NCBI GenBank assembly: GCA_022360055.1
Contig: JAKSDO010000235.1
Location: forward strand, 1 to 35,398
Length of the DNA stretch: 35,398 bases
Direction of reading: 5' to 3'
Origin: Cytophagales bacterium
GTDB taxonomy: Bacteria > Bacteroidota > Bacteroidia > Cytophagales > Cyclobacteriaceae
A program made the translations under genes and the position numbers. Under the pieces are notes generated by a model that searched no databases, was not told the DNA's origin, and was given only the letters and a program-made list of their open reading frames with translations. Each line of letters starts with the position of its first letter. Position 1 is the first letter of the stretch. Shown piece by piece: positions 1 through 8,418 of this stretch.

Positions 1-131
1 GTGTTCTGAATTTGTTCCGGTCTTACCGGTTTCATCCGTTTATATTTTTTAGATTGCTGACACACTGAGTAATATAATCATGCTCGTGTGTGTCCTGAAT
101 TTGCTCCGGTCTTACCGGTTTCATTTGTTTG
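1..131. repeat. Two-copy direct repeat, 89-base period
   Basis: Bases 1-42 recur at 90-131 with only a few changes. Both copies contain CCGGTCTTACCGG (17-29 and 106-118), a 5-base stem with a 3-base loop. Between them, GACACAC (59-65) and GTGTGTC (88-94) can also pair. The first copy begins at the window edge, so more copies may lie to the left. The repeat lies just past the 3' end of the acyl-CoA synthetase gene and has no T-run typical of an intrinsic terminator. Its function is unknown. Confidence 0.7.
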
Positions 132-162
132 TGTAAATCTTAAAAAAAATACGCCGCTCGAG

Positions 163-2289
163 TTAAACCATTATTTTGGCATCGGCCACATAGCAACCCT
201 TGTCGAGTAAAATGAGCGGATTTATGTCAAGTTCCCTGATCTGCTCGCATTCAGTTGCCAATTGGCCCAACCGAACAATACAAGATTGCAGGAGTTGGAC
301 ATCTCGCGCTTTCTTCCCGCGAAATTCCCCAAGGAGCGGATATCCCCGGATCGCTTCGATCATGGACATCGCATCCTCTTTAGATACCGGAGCAACACGG
401 AAACTGACATCTTTGTAGATCTCGACATGAATCCCGCCAATTCCGAACATCAACACCGGTCCGAATGAGGGATCTCGTTTCATTCCCAGAATCACTTCTA
501 CACCGTCTTTGATCATCGGAGCGATCATTATTCCCTGTATACCGGATTCCGGGCTTTTCTCTTTTACATTTCGAACTATAGATCCGTAAGCTTCGACAGC
601 TTCGTCCTCATTTTGAATGTTGAGGACGATCCCCCCCACCTCTGTTTTATGTGCGATATCATCGGATACAATCTTCATGACCTGCGGATAGCCGATCTCA
701 TTTGCTGCCGGTTTAACTTTTTCTTCCGATGAGACTACCCGAACCGGTAATGTGGGAAAACCATAGGTCTTAAGAATGGAATAGGCTTGATTTTCCGCTA
801 TAAGGCGTTGATTATTCCCGGTGGCCTTGTTTAATATCCGATGTACGGATTCATTATTGATGTCCGAAGTTGCGCCAGGTTCTGATGCAGGCAATTCAAG
901 TCTTTTATTGAAATTGACAACACAACTTAGTGCGTCGGCCATGGATTCCGGTAATTGATAGTGGGGGATACCATTGCGTTGTAATACTTCAATTCCTTCT
1001 TGTACATCCGCTTCGCCCATAAATGAGGCATACACGGGTTTGTCGTAATGACTGGATACTTTAGCCACTTCGCGAGCGATTAAGTCAATATCCGTCATCG
1101 ATTGTGGTGTCAGGATCACAAAAACAGCGTTTACATCATTATCTTTAAACGTCGCTGTCATTGCGGCATTATACCGGTCCGTTCTGGCATCGCCGATTAC
1201 ATCTATCGGGTTGTTGCGGTTGGAAGTAGAAGGGAGATGTTGTTTAAGGTATTTCGCAGTTTCGTCGGAAAACTTTGCCAGTCGCAATCCGGTTTTTATG
1301 GCCGCGTCGGTTGTTAACACCCCAGGGCCACCCGCATTGGTGATAATTGCAACTTTATCTCCTTTAGGAGCAGGTTGATATGCAAATGCAATGGCGCGGT
1401 TAAACATATCTACAATATTGTCACATCTGATAATGCCTGCCTGCTCAAAAGCGGCGTCGCAGATTTCATCACTTCCAGCCAATGATCCGGTATGCGACGC
1501 TGCTGCCGCGGCGCCCTCCTCGGTTCTGCCGGATTTTATGATCAGGATGGGCTTTCCGCTTTTTTGAATTACCTCCCTGGCTGCGGCCAGCAACTCTTTT
1601 CCGTTGCTTACTTCCTCCAGATACAGCAGGATGACTTTTGTCTTTTCATCCTCCATAAGGTAAAATAACAGGTCAATTTCACTGATATCTGCCTTATTCC
1701 CGAAACTTATGAATTTCGAAAATCCAATGTGCTTAGCTCTTGCATAATCGAGCACCGCTGTGCAAAGTGCGCCGCTTTGAGATAAAAATCCAATGGGACC
1801 CTCTTCAGGCATTTTCCTGGCAAAAGAAGCGTTGAGGTGTGACTTTGGGTCTGTGTTAATAACTCCGAGGCAATTTGGGCCTATAAATGAAATATCATAT
1901 TTCTCGGCAATTGACAGAATCTGCCGTTCCCTTTCCAAACCTTTTTCGCCGATTTCCCGAAATCCCGCTGAAATAATAATTACCGATTTAATTCCTTTCT
2001 TGCCACATTGTTCCAGAGCCAGATGGCAAACCGCACTTGGGAAAACCAATATCGCCAGGTCGACATCCTCTTGAATATCAATCACGTATTTATACGTCCG
2101 AATACCTGCAATAAATCTTTCTCCCGGACTTACAGGAAATACTACTCCATTGAAGTTTGCATGCACAATGCTCATCAAAATGTCATACGGGACGGTACCT
2201 TTTACCTTGTTGGCACCCACGATTGCGACCGAATCGGGATAAAATATCTTATGTAAATTCTTGCGGTGGAGTGACGATCTTTTTTTCAT
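163..2289 (-). CDS. ADP-forming acyl-CoA synthetase (fused alpha-beta subunits)
   Basis: This 708-residue protein belongs to the NDP-forming acyl-CoA synthetase (ACD) family, which interconverts acyl-CoA + ADP + Pi with acid + ATP + CoA in the cytoplasm. A CoA-binding Rossmann domain comes first (about 14-140, with SVAIVGANKVKG and FIGPNCLGV). A succinyl-CoA-ligase-like part follows, with GFLSQSGA and the expected phosphohistidine His266 in SHTGSLAGSDE. The C-terminal half is an ATP-grasp domain (about 490-705) with DIAHKTEVGG (His547) and GMKRDPSFGPVLMFGIGG. Length fits a fused alpha-beta enzyme, and there is no C-terminal GNAT domain, so it is not a Pat-type lysine acetyltransferase. The gene lies 63 bases downstream of an acyl carrier protein gene on the same strand and is probably cotranscribed with it. 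The acyl substrate cannot be told from the sequence. Confidence 0.9.
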   Translation of the reverse strand: MKKRSSLHRKNLHKIFYPDSVAIVGANKVKGTVPYDILMSIVHANFNGVVFPVSPGERFIAGIRTYKYVIDIQEDVDLAILVFPSAVCHLALEQCGKKGIKSVIIISAGFREIGEKGLERERQILSIAEKYDISFIGPNCLGVINTDPKSHLNASFARKMPEEGPIGFLSQSGALCTAVLDYARAKHIGFSKFISFGNKADISEIDLLFYLMEDEKTKVILLYLEEVSNGKELLAAAREVIQKSGKPILIIKSGRTEEGAAAAASHTGSLAGSDEICDAAFEQAGIIRCDNIVDMFNRAIAFAYQPAPKGDKVAIITNAGGPGVLTTDAAIKTGLRLAKFSDETAKYLKQHLPSTSNRNNPIDVIGDARTDRYNAAMTATFKDNDVNAVFVILTPQSMTDIDLIAREVAKVSSHYDKPVYASFMGEADVQEGIEVLQRNGIPHYQLPESMADALSCVVNFNKRLELPASEPGATSDINNESVHRILNKATGNNQRLIAENQAYSILKTYGFPTLPVRVVSSEEKVKPAANEIGYPQVMKIVSDDIAHKTEVGGIVLNIQNEDEAVEAYGSIVRNVKEKSPESGIQGIMIAPMIKDGVEVILGMKRDPSFGPVLMFGIGGIHVEIYKDVSFRVAPVSKEDAMSMIEAIRGYPLLGEFRGKKARDVQLLQSCIVRLGQLATECEQIRELDINPLILLDKGCYVADAKIMV

Positions 2290-2352
2290 GAGACTGAGCG
2301 CTTTAAAAAGTGAGATAACCTTTAAAAATAATGAAGGGCTTAAATCGGATAA

Positions 2353-2592
2353 TCAGAGGTAGCCGTTTATAAAATCAACGGCATCTGCAATATTTTGAAC
2401 TTCCAGGGCTCCATCTTCGTCCATTTCAATATCAAATTCTTCTTCAAATGCGCCGACAAGCAATACGCTCTGCATTGAATTAGCCCCCAGGTCAAAAATA
2501 AAATTAGCGTCATCGCCGATTTCCGATGCGGGAATTTTTAAAACTTCGCCGACTACTTTTTTTACTCGTTGAGTTAACTCTTGCTTTTCCAT
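2353..2592 (-). CDS. Acyl carrier protein
   Basis: A 79-residue four-helix carrier protein of normal ACP length. The phosphopantetheine attachment site is Ser39 in DLGANSMQSV. The usual family motif there is D-S-L, so Asn-Ser-Met is a variant, but the serine and the following acidic helix (AFEEEFDIEMDEDG) are kept. It is the first gene of a minus-strand pair with an ADP-forming acyl-CoA synthetase, not part of a fab cluster. It is therefore more likely a dedicated carrier for a specialised acyl transfer than the housekeeping fatty-acid ACP. That specialised role is inference. Confidence 0.9.
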   Translation of the reverse strand: MEKQELTQRVKKVVGEVLKIPASEIGDDANFIFDLGANSMQSVLLVGAFEEEFDIEMDEDGALEVQNIADAVDFINGYL

Positions 2593-2693
2593 ACTTAGGG
2601 TGTTTATTGTCTGTATACAATTTAATATAGAACTTAAGAAAAGAAAAGGAAGTCCGCTATTATTTGACGGGAACGGTTGCTGCCATCAGGTTT

Positions 2694-2705
2694 GCCGGAT
2701 CCGGC
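2694..2705. promoter_or_regulatory. 12-base perfect palindrome in a divergent spacer
   Basis: GCCGGATCCGGC is a perfect 12-base palindrome roughly midway between the divergent ACP gene and the pyruvate kinase-like gene. It could be an operator for either direction or a small hairpin. A TATCTTTA stretch at 2797-2804, about 30 bases before the pyruvate kinase-like start, weakly resembles the Bacteroidota -7 element (TAnnTTTG), but no convincing -33 partner is visible. Confidence 0.25.
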
Positions 2706-2835
2706 GACTCCGATCTTTTAAAAGCGCGGCCTTGTTAACAATACATTAAGTCTATATAAACAATCTTTTTTTATATGTTAATGCACCTCGAACCGATATC
2801 TTTACATCCCTGCATCAAATTCACTGAAAAGCGAA

Positions 2836-4692
2836 ATGAAGATCCGTACAGAAGTTTTAGAACAGCTAAACAGGCAAATAAGTGTAATCATTGATAAGAC
2901 CCTGGAGCTCGAAAGGAAATATATCGTTGAAATTTCCAGCGTTCATCCGGTATATAATCGCAGCGCCAGGAACCTTATCCATTACCTGGCTTTCAGAAGT
3001 TTTGAAATGGATATATTACAGGATCAGCTAAGAGCACTGGGATTACCTTCGCTTACCAATATTGAAGGGCACGTCTTGGAAAGTTTGTTGTCGATTAAAA
3101 CGATCATCAATCATTTACTCGGAGTGCAGAAAGTAGAGCATAAAAAGGGTGTTATCACCACTGCCAAAAGCAAGAAGATTCTCAGTAAAAATACCATGCT
3201 TCTTTTCGGTTATAAGTCAAAAAAGCGCCGGACACGAATAATGGTTACCCTGCCCGGCATTGCTGCCGAAGAGCCTAAACTCATAAGGAGATTATTGAAA
3301 GCCGGTATGAATAGCGCCAGAATCAATTGTGCTCATGATGATCCGGAAGTTTGGAAGCAGATGATATCTCATTTGGACGATGCAAAGACCATTATGAGCA
3401 GGAATTGTAAAGTAATGATGGATCTGGGCGGGCCCAAACTCAGAACCGGCCCAATGGAAGAAGGCCCGAAAGTGATTCATATTCGCCCGGAAAGGAATGA
3501 TCTTGGTGAGGTGATAACTCCTTCCAGGATTTGGATCGCGCCCTATGACGTGTTGCCGCCGAAGGATAATGCCGATGCGATCTTGCCGATTGATGAACAG
3601 CTCTTCAGTAAAATTAAAAGGGGGAGCGAAATATTATTTAATGATTCCAGGGGCAAGAAGTGCAAAATTCTGGTCGATAAAAAGCAAGGAGGCGGGAAAT
3701 GGGGGCTGTGCCGGGATTCGGCGTACGTGACTACCGGTACGGAGATGGAAGTTCATCGCAGGAAGAAGTCGGGGAAGGAAGCAATATTTGTCGGAGAGTT
3801 ATTGCCACTTGAGCAAAGCTTAACCCTTAAATCCGGCGATACATTGATACTAAAAAAGGACCAGGAACCCGGTAGAAATGCGACCTATGATCAAGGCGGG
3901 CAAATAGAAGCACCGGCTTTCATCTCCTGTACGCTTCCCGAGATCTTCAAATATGTCAAGGTGGGCGAACCCATATTTTTTGATGATGGTAAAATAGAAG
4001 GTAGAATTGAGGAAGCTCATCCGGAATATTTAATTGTCAGAATATTGCAGGCAAAGGTGCTCGGGTCAAAGCTAAAATCCGATAAAGGGATTAATCTGCC
4101 CGAAAGCGATCTCCCGATCAGCGGCCTGACCGATAAGGACAGGCAGGATATGAAGTTTGTAATCGATCATGCGGATGCAGTGAATTTTTCCTTTGTAAAC
4201 GACAAATCCGATGTGGAAGAACTACAGGATTTAATGGAGGAATTGGGGAAAAGAATTGGTATTATACTTAAGGTCGAAACTCAGAAAGCATTCAAAAATC
4301 TCCCGAAAATCCTGCTTCAGGCCATGCGCTCCTATCCGATCGGAGTTATGATCGCTCGCGGCGATCTCGCCATTGAAACCGGCTGGAAAAATTTTGCCTC
4401 CATACAAGAGGAAATTCTTCGCATTTGTGAAGCTGCTCATATCCCGGATATTTGGGCGACTCAGGTTCTTGAGAGCATGGCTAAAAAAGGTGTGCCCTCC
4501 AGAGCGGAAATTACAGACGCCTCAATGGCTCAGCGCGCAGAATGTGTTATGCTCAATAAGGGAATTTATATTGAAAAAGCGGTAAAACTCTTGGATCGCA
4601 TACTCATTAAAATGCAGCGCTATCAAAAAAAACAAAACACCCTGCTGCCCAAGCTTGGAGAAGCTGATCGGTTAATTCTGGAATATTATTAG
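2836..4692 (+). CDS. Pyruvate kinase-like protein with N-terminal helical extension
   Basis: This 618-residue protein has a pyruvate kinase catalytic barrel but an unusual architecture. Residues 1-125 form a mainly helical extension. The barrel starts at RRTRIMVTLPGIA and continues through GMNSARINCAHD and DLGGPKLRTG (family form near D-x-x-G-P-x-I-R-T). A B-domain-like insertion follows. The second half has KGINLPESDLPISGLTDKD, the catalytic lysine Lys479 in ILKVETQ, the metal and substrate loop ARGDLAIE (508-513), and ATQVLESM with Thr542. The chain ends about 75 residues later and lacks the roughly 120-residue allosteric C domain of normal pyruvate kinases. It may therefore make ATP and pyruvate from PEP without the usual effector control, or act on another phospho-substrate. 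It stands alone, divergent from the ACP gene. Confidence 0.8.
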   Translation: MKIRTEVLEQLNRQISVIIDKTLELERKYIVEISSVHPVYNRSARNLIHYLAFRSFEMDILQDQLRALGLPSLTNIEGHVLESLLSIKTIINHLLGVQKVEHKKGVITTAKSKKILSKNTMLLFGYKSKKRRTRIMVTLPGIAAEEPKLIRRLLKAGMNSARINCAHDDPEVWKQMISHLDDAKTIMSRNCKVMMDLGGPKLRTGPMEEGPKVIHIRPERNDLGEVITPSRIWIAPYDVLPPKDNADAILPIDEQLFSKIKRGSEILFNDSRGKKCKILVDKKQGGGKWGLCRDSAYVTTGTEMEVHRRKKSGKEAIFVGELLPLEQSLTLKSGDTLILKKDQEPGRNATYDQGGQIEAPAFISCTLPEIFKYVKVGEPIFFDDGKIEGRIEEAHPEYLIVRILQAKVLGSKLKSDKGINLPESDLPISGLTDKDRQDMKFVIDHADAVNFSFVNDKSDVEELQDLMEELGKRIGIILKVETQKAFKNLPKILLQAMRSYPIGVMIARGDLAIETGWKNFASIQEEILRICEAAHIPDIWATQVLESMAKKGVPSRAEITDASMAQRAECVMLNKGIYIEKAVKLLDRILIKMQRYQKKQNTLLPKLGEADRLILEYY

Positions 4693-5097
4693 TTAATCGC
4701 GTTTCCGGAAACATCCTGGCTTGCAACAGAGCAGCTGAAATCCGTCCGGAGAGCAGGTTGCTTATTGCCGGATGATCTTTGTATGCCATTTTACGGATGA
4801 CGCCGAATGGAATTTATATGCCCGGATTTGTATAGCATTTGACAGGTTCCGCAGGGACCTGATGCTTAATCCCGTCCGTGAAAAAGACGGCTGATTTTAT
4901 ATATTTCCGGGCGGTTTCGGCGGTGTGCTTTCCCTTGTTGTTCACGAAACGAGAATGAAAGAATTGAAGTATGGAAAAAAGAATGAAAAATTTACTTCCG
5001 ACAAGCAATTTTTTCGAGAAATTACGGAATTCATTGTTAAATTCGCAATAGAATTCTTGAGTGCACGATTGGGTAATTTTAGTTAATTCACAACTTA
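4693..5097. other. Intergenic spacer, no confident gene
   Basis: A 405-base gap between the pyruvate kinase-like and GNAT genes. One plus-strand frame is open from 4895 to a stop at 5084-5086, with an internal ATG at 4955 that would give 43 residues starting MKELKYGKKNEK. It ends 11 bases before the GNAT start. I do not recognise it; it may be a leader-like small ORF or a gene remnant. CCGTC and GACGG around 4871-4890 could form a short hairpin. Nothing else stands out. Confidence 0.4.
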
Positions 5098-5562
5098 ATG
5101 ATTTTACATATACTGAAGCCGGAAGCGGAAGATTATAAGAAACTAACAGACATATGTTTCAAATCCAATAAGCACTGGGGATATCCCGACTACCTGATCG
5201 ATTTATGGAAAGACGAGCTTACGATAACACCGCGGTATATTCGAAATCATAACATCATTAAAGTCCAAAATGAGCACTATGAAATCCTGGGGTTTGGAGT
5301 CATTGAAAGTTTAAACGGCAACGGTGTTTATGAAATCCTCCACCTTTGGGTATTGCCTGAATATATGGATAAGAACATCGGCAGGCTGTTGCTTGAAAAA
5401 CTCGAGCAAAATGCGGGTCCTCATAAGACGATCAAGGTAGTTTCCGATCCCAATGTTATGTCTTTTTATCAGGATTGCGGATATCAGAAAGTTGGCGAAG
5501 TAAAAAGCAGGCCGGACGGAAGAAAACTTCCGTTAATGAAAAAAATACTGAATGGCATTTAG
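5098..5562 (+). CDS. GNAT family N-acetyltransferase
   Basis: A 154-residue single-domain GNAT protein of typical length, predicted to transfer an acetyl group from acetyl-CoA to an amine on a small molecule or protein. The beta-4 strand and acetyl-CoA loop are visible as EILHLWVLPEYMDKNIGRLL, where the usual R/Q-x-x-G-x-G/A loop is loosely represented by D-K-N-I-G-R. The late strand-helix segment VVSDPNVMSFYQDCGYQKVG carries the usual aromatic residues before the 'GF/Y' turn. The gene stands alone and is followed by a probable terminator. The substrate is unknown. Confidence 0.85.
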   Translation: MILHILKPEAEDYKKLTDICFKSNKHWGYPDYLIDLWKDELTITPRYIRNHNIIKVQNEHYEILGFGVIESLNGNGVYEILHLWVLPEYMDKNIGRLLLEKLEQNAGPHKTIKVVSDPNVMSFYQDCGYQKVGEVKSRPDGRKLPLMKKILNGI

Positions 5563-5565
5563 CGT

Positions 5566-5595
5566 AATCCTGAGCGATCACAAAAGGATTTTTTT
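5566..5595 (+). terminator. Probable intrinsic terminator after the GNAT gene
   Basis: AATCCT (5566-5571) pairs with AGGATT (5585-5590) across a 13-base loop. The 3' arm runs directly into a T-run ending at 5595. It sits 4 bases after the GNAT stop codon. The stem is short, so it may be weak. Confidence 0.45.
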
Positions 5596-5762
5596 GCTGT
5601 GTTTCCCCGCTTTTTAAGGGAGAAGTGAAAAGCTATATCTTCTATTCGCCCATCAATTTTTGGGCTGCCGCATTTCCTTTGTGGCATTAAACAATTTCTT
5701 TTTGTTTGGGATTATTGTTTTACATTTATTGTTTAATTACGGTTGACAAAAGGATGGGTAAA

Positions 5763-6800
5763 ATGTTTTTTTGGTTTTTAGCCTTCATAATCTTTGTGAT
5801 TTTAATTTTTAATGTTGTCGGTTTTGTGATATCAGTCCCCGGGTATAAAGGCGAAGTATCCGATCATTTCAACGGCAGGGTTTTTATCAATCCCGGCAAG
5901 GTGAAAGCAAAAGGATTGAAGGATATAATTAGATGGGCAGCCAGCAGAAAGCGGGAATCCTGGAAAGAACTATCCGTTATCTCACAGGGGAAGCCCCCGG
6001 ATTCCATCTTTAACGACGGAATCAAGATTACCTTTGTGAATCATTCCACATTTTTGATACAAATGGCCGGAGTAAATATCTTAACCGATCCTATTTGGAG
6101 CCAGCGTACCAGCCCGGTCCGGTTTGCCGGACCAAAGCGCGTGCGTCCGCCCGGGATTTTATTTGAAGATCTGCCGGCTATTGATTTTGTCATCATCAGC
6201 CATAATCACTATGATCATCTGGATGCTCCGACAATGAAAAAGCTTATACTTCAACACAATCCGCAGGTGATAACGCCTTTGGGGGTCGGGCAATTCATAG
6301 AAAGTCTGGGATCAAAAAGGGTAAGTGATATGGATTGGTGGCAAACCGTAGAAATGTTGAACGGACTGAAAATTTCATGTGTTCCTGCTCAGCATTTTTC
6401 CGGTCGCGGTACGAATGACAGGGATGCTACCTTATGGTGCGGTTATGTGATTACACTGGAAGGAGAAAATATTTATTTTGCCGGAGATACCGGGTACGGC
6501 GGATTTTTTAAGGAGATCAGAGAGAGATATGGCGATATGAAAATTTCATTTATCCCGATCGGCGCATACCTGCCAAGGTGGTTTATGAGCCCAATACATA
6601 TTTCTCCGGAAGAGGCCGTAAAAGTTCACCGGGATGTCGGATCCCAAACGAGCATAGCGATGCATTTTGGAACATTTCCGCTCGCGGACGACGGACAGTT
6701 CCAGCCTGTGGCTGAGTTGAAAAAAGCGATTGAAAATTCAGGAATAGATAAGGCATCCTTTAAAATCATAAACGAAGGCGCGAGTATTGTATTAAATTAG
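5763..6800 (+). CDS. Membrane-anchored metallo-beta-lactamase-fold hydrolase (NAPE-PLD/UlaG-like)
   Basis: The chosen ATG at 5763 has an AAAGG about 9 bases upstream and gives 345 residues; in-frame starts at 5754 and a TTG at 5706 are less well placed. Residues 1-20 are one hydrophobic helix (FFWFLAFIIFVILIFNVVGF), so the enzyme is probably anchored in the inner membrane. The metallo-hydrolase core has FVNHSTFLIQ, NILTDPIW, the metal-binding motif SHNHYDHLD, then QHFSGRGTNDRD, FAGDTGYGG and a C-terminal AMHFGTF. This order matches the branch containing N-acyl-phosphatidylethanolamine phospholipase D and UlaG-like lactonases. A phosphodiesterase or lipid-related substrate is plausible given the membrane anchor, but this is inference. 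Confidence 0.85.
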   Translation: MFFWFLAFIIFVILIFNVVGFVISVPGYKGEVSDHFNGRVFINPGKVKAKGLKDIIRWAASRKRESWKELSVISQGKPPDSIFNDGIKITFVNHSTFLIQMAGVNILTDPIWSQRTSPVRFAGPKRVRPPGILFEDLPAIDFVIISHNHYDHLDAPTMKKLILQHNPQVITPLGVGQFIESLGSKRVSDMDWWQTVEMLNGLKISCVPAQHFSGRGTNDRDATLWCGYVITLEGENIYFAGDTGYGGFFKEIRERYGDMKISFIPIGAYLPRWFMSPIHISPEEAVKVHRDVGSQTSIAMHFGTFPLADDGQFQPVAELKKAIENSGIDKASFKIINEGASIVLN

Positions 6801-6843
6801 AATAACCATGAAAGACCTTGTATCATGATGGAAATACGGCGTC

Positions 6844-7062
6844 ATGAGCGCATCGGATTATTTCCGGGAAATCGATGTACCGCATGATCCCAGGTGCGAC
6901 GCGATCACCCTCTTGAAGAAAAAGGAAAAGGCCGGGAAATGGCCTTTGCAACAAAAATACAGCGGGCTTGCGTATTTTGATATGGAAAAAGTCGGTAAAC
7001 CCGGCAGGAGGAATACACTCAGGGCTCTAAGGATCCTCAAATGGTGGTTCAAAAAACCGTAA
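6844..7062 (+). pseudogene. Stranded C-terminal fragment of a terpene-cyclase-fold/prenyltransferase-like protein
   Basis: The 72-residue frame reads like only the last helix-hairpin of an alpha/alpha-barrel protein (squalene cyclase/prenyltransferase-like family of hypothetical proteins). The pattern KWPLQQKYSGLAYFDMEKVG followed by NTLRALRILKWW resembles the common C-terminal ending of such proteins, where a 'G-R-W' repeat is followed by 'S-R-W-x-T-L-R-A-L-R-V-L'. Here the W of 'SRW' is replaced (GRRNTLRAL). Only 43 bases separate it from the preceding gene, so the N-terminal repeats are missing. It is either a decaying remnant left by a deletion or, less likely, a small independent gene. 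The family link is from memory. Confidence 0.5.
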
Positions 7063-7107
7063 ACTTTGAGGTGTACACGGGCTGTTTCGTAATTGCGCGG
7101 TCATAAG

Positions 7108-8037
7108 CTAAGACCAGTTTACCCTTTTGTATTCACCGATTTTATCTAATTCCACAACTGCCATGCCGTGATGATTTGAAAAAATAGGTGAGAATTTTGC
7201 GTCCCAAACCACATCGTAATGTTTATAGGAGGTTCGGGAATGTACGTTCTGGGATAAGGTATTGTTAAATCCTTTGATCAAAACCATAAACTCTGCATTT
7301 GATTGATGAAAAGTTTCCTTATCGAAATTTCTTAACGGACTTTGACCATCAATGGGGTGGACAATTGTCCAGCTCAATGCCAGCATATTTATCTTGTTCA
7401 TTTCCAAAGGTAAATCATAGAATTTCCGGACAGATTTCCCATCTTCATTCATAGTTATGGACAACAATACCTTTGCTTCAACATCCAACAGCAGGTTCGT
7501 CTTGGCATTTGAAAGCCTGAGCATAAAGCCTGTCCCGCTTCCGTAGGGCGCAATCACCGCTTTTTTGCTGAAAACGATTTTAGCGACGGGCCTGGAGAAT
7601 CGGGCAAATAGCAATCCGGCTGCCAAGGCCAGATACATCATTCCGATTAACATTTCTGAAAATGCAATAAAGTTTGCGAGGTGACTGCCGGGGTTGGCCC
7701 GGCCATATCCGACGATCGAAAAAGTTTGAGCGCTGAAATATACCGATTCCAAAAAATCTTCAAAATTGGTACCGTGCTTTATCCCGATGCCCCAGTATAC
7801 CAGGCCAAAAAGCATATTTACAGCCAGGTATGTTGCGATAACAAGCAGATTGAATGTTACCCAATTGGTGGTGACCAAGAAATGAAAAATGCTGAAATGA
7901 TCAAAAAAACTCAATCCGGTTTTGACTACATTGACGGTGCCATCCTGATTTAATAATCGCGCGGGCTGATGATCCGTTTTGGAGCCGAATCCTGAATTCT
8001 TGTATTCATTTATTCTATTCCTATTGCTTTGTGCCAT
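7108..8037 (-). CDS. Inward-rectifier-type potassium channel (KirBac-like) with altered filter
   Basis: A 309-residue Kir-family subunit that should form a tetrameric inner-membrane K+ channel. The slide helix is FDHFSIFHFLVTTNW (45-59), TM1 is about 60-84, the pore helix starts near 94, and TM2 is about 119-146, ending ARFSRP. The cytoplasmic immunoglobulin-like domain follows (VIAPYGSGTGFMLRLSNAKT onwards). The filter region reads SAQTFSIVGYGRANP: the usual T-V-G-Y-G is I-V-G-Y-G, with Ile108 where the innermost filter threonine is expected. The codon is ATC. The rest of the fold looks intact. The gene converges on the fragment at 6844 and is divergent from a YfiR-like gene. Confidence 0.9.
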   Translation of the reverse strand: MAQSNRNRINEYKNSGFGSKTDHQPARLLNQDGTVNVVKTGLSFFDHFSIFHFLVTTNWVTFNLLVIATYLAVNMLFGLVYWGIGIKHGTNFEDFLESVYFSAQTFSIVGYGRANPGSHLANFIAFSEMLIGMMYLALAAGLLFARFSRPVAKIVFSKKAVIAPYGSGTGFMLRLSNAKTNLLLDVEAKVLLSITMNEDGKSVRKFYDLPLEMNKINMLALSWTIVHPIDGQSPLRNFDKETFHQSNAEFMVLIKGFNNTLSQNVHSRTSYKHYDVVWDAKFSPIFSNHHGMAVVELDKIGEYKRVNWS

Positions 8038-8418
8038 AAATCATTGAGAAATTTTTTAAATAATAAAGGATTATAAGAAGAAATAAAAGATATCATCTCA
8101 TCAAATTTTATTGATTTGAAAAAGCATTATATTGCCGGTATTCTTTTATCCTTTACTCCCGCCGTCAAAGCTGGCTCCGGGGCCGAAGGAGAAAAGCAGG
8201 ACAATCAATTAGATAAAAATTATTAGAAGGAAATCTCCCGGTAAGGAGCAGTTCAGACCATCCAGGGATTGAATATGTAACCCCGATCGACAAAATAAAA
8301 TTTTTTTTTGCAAGAGGAGCGGTTACAATTGTATAAAACAAAGAATAAATTATAGATTTCCAATTTTTTGAAAAACGACCTGAGATGTATTAATAATCTT
8401 ACATAAGGAAACTAATTG
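8038..8418. other. AT-rich divergent spacer between K+ channel and YfiR-like genes
   Basis: About 380 bases that must carry the promoters of two divergent genes. It holds A/T runs, including a run of T around 8300-8310, and an ATAAGGAA (8403-8410) that can serve as ribosome binding site for the ATG at 8419. No clear dyad, small RNA or coding frame is visible. Confidence 0.5.

Noticed and set aside
1-131. CRISPR-like repeats
   Set aside because: Only two units are visible, spacing is 89 bases with a 42-base unit, and no cas gene is nearby.
4895-5086. Frame containing GGFGGVLSLVV, briefly suggestive of a Cys/Met-metabolism PLP enzyme
   Set aside because: The match is a few residues only, there is no pyridoxal lysine motif, and the rest is unlike that family.
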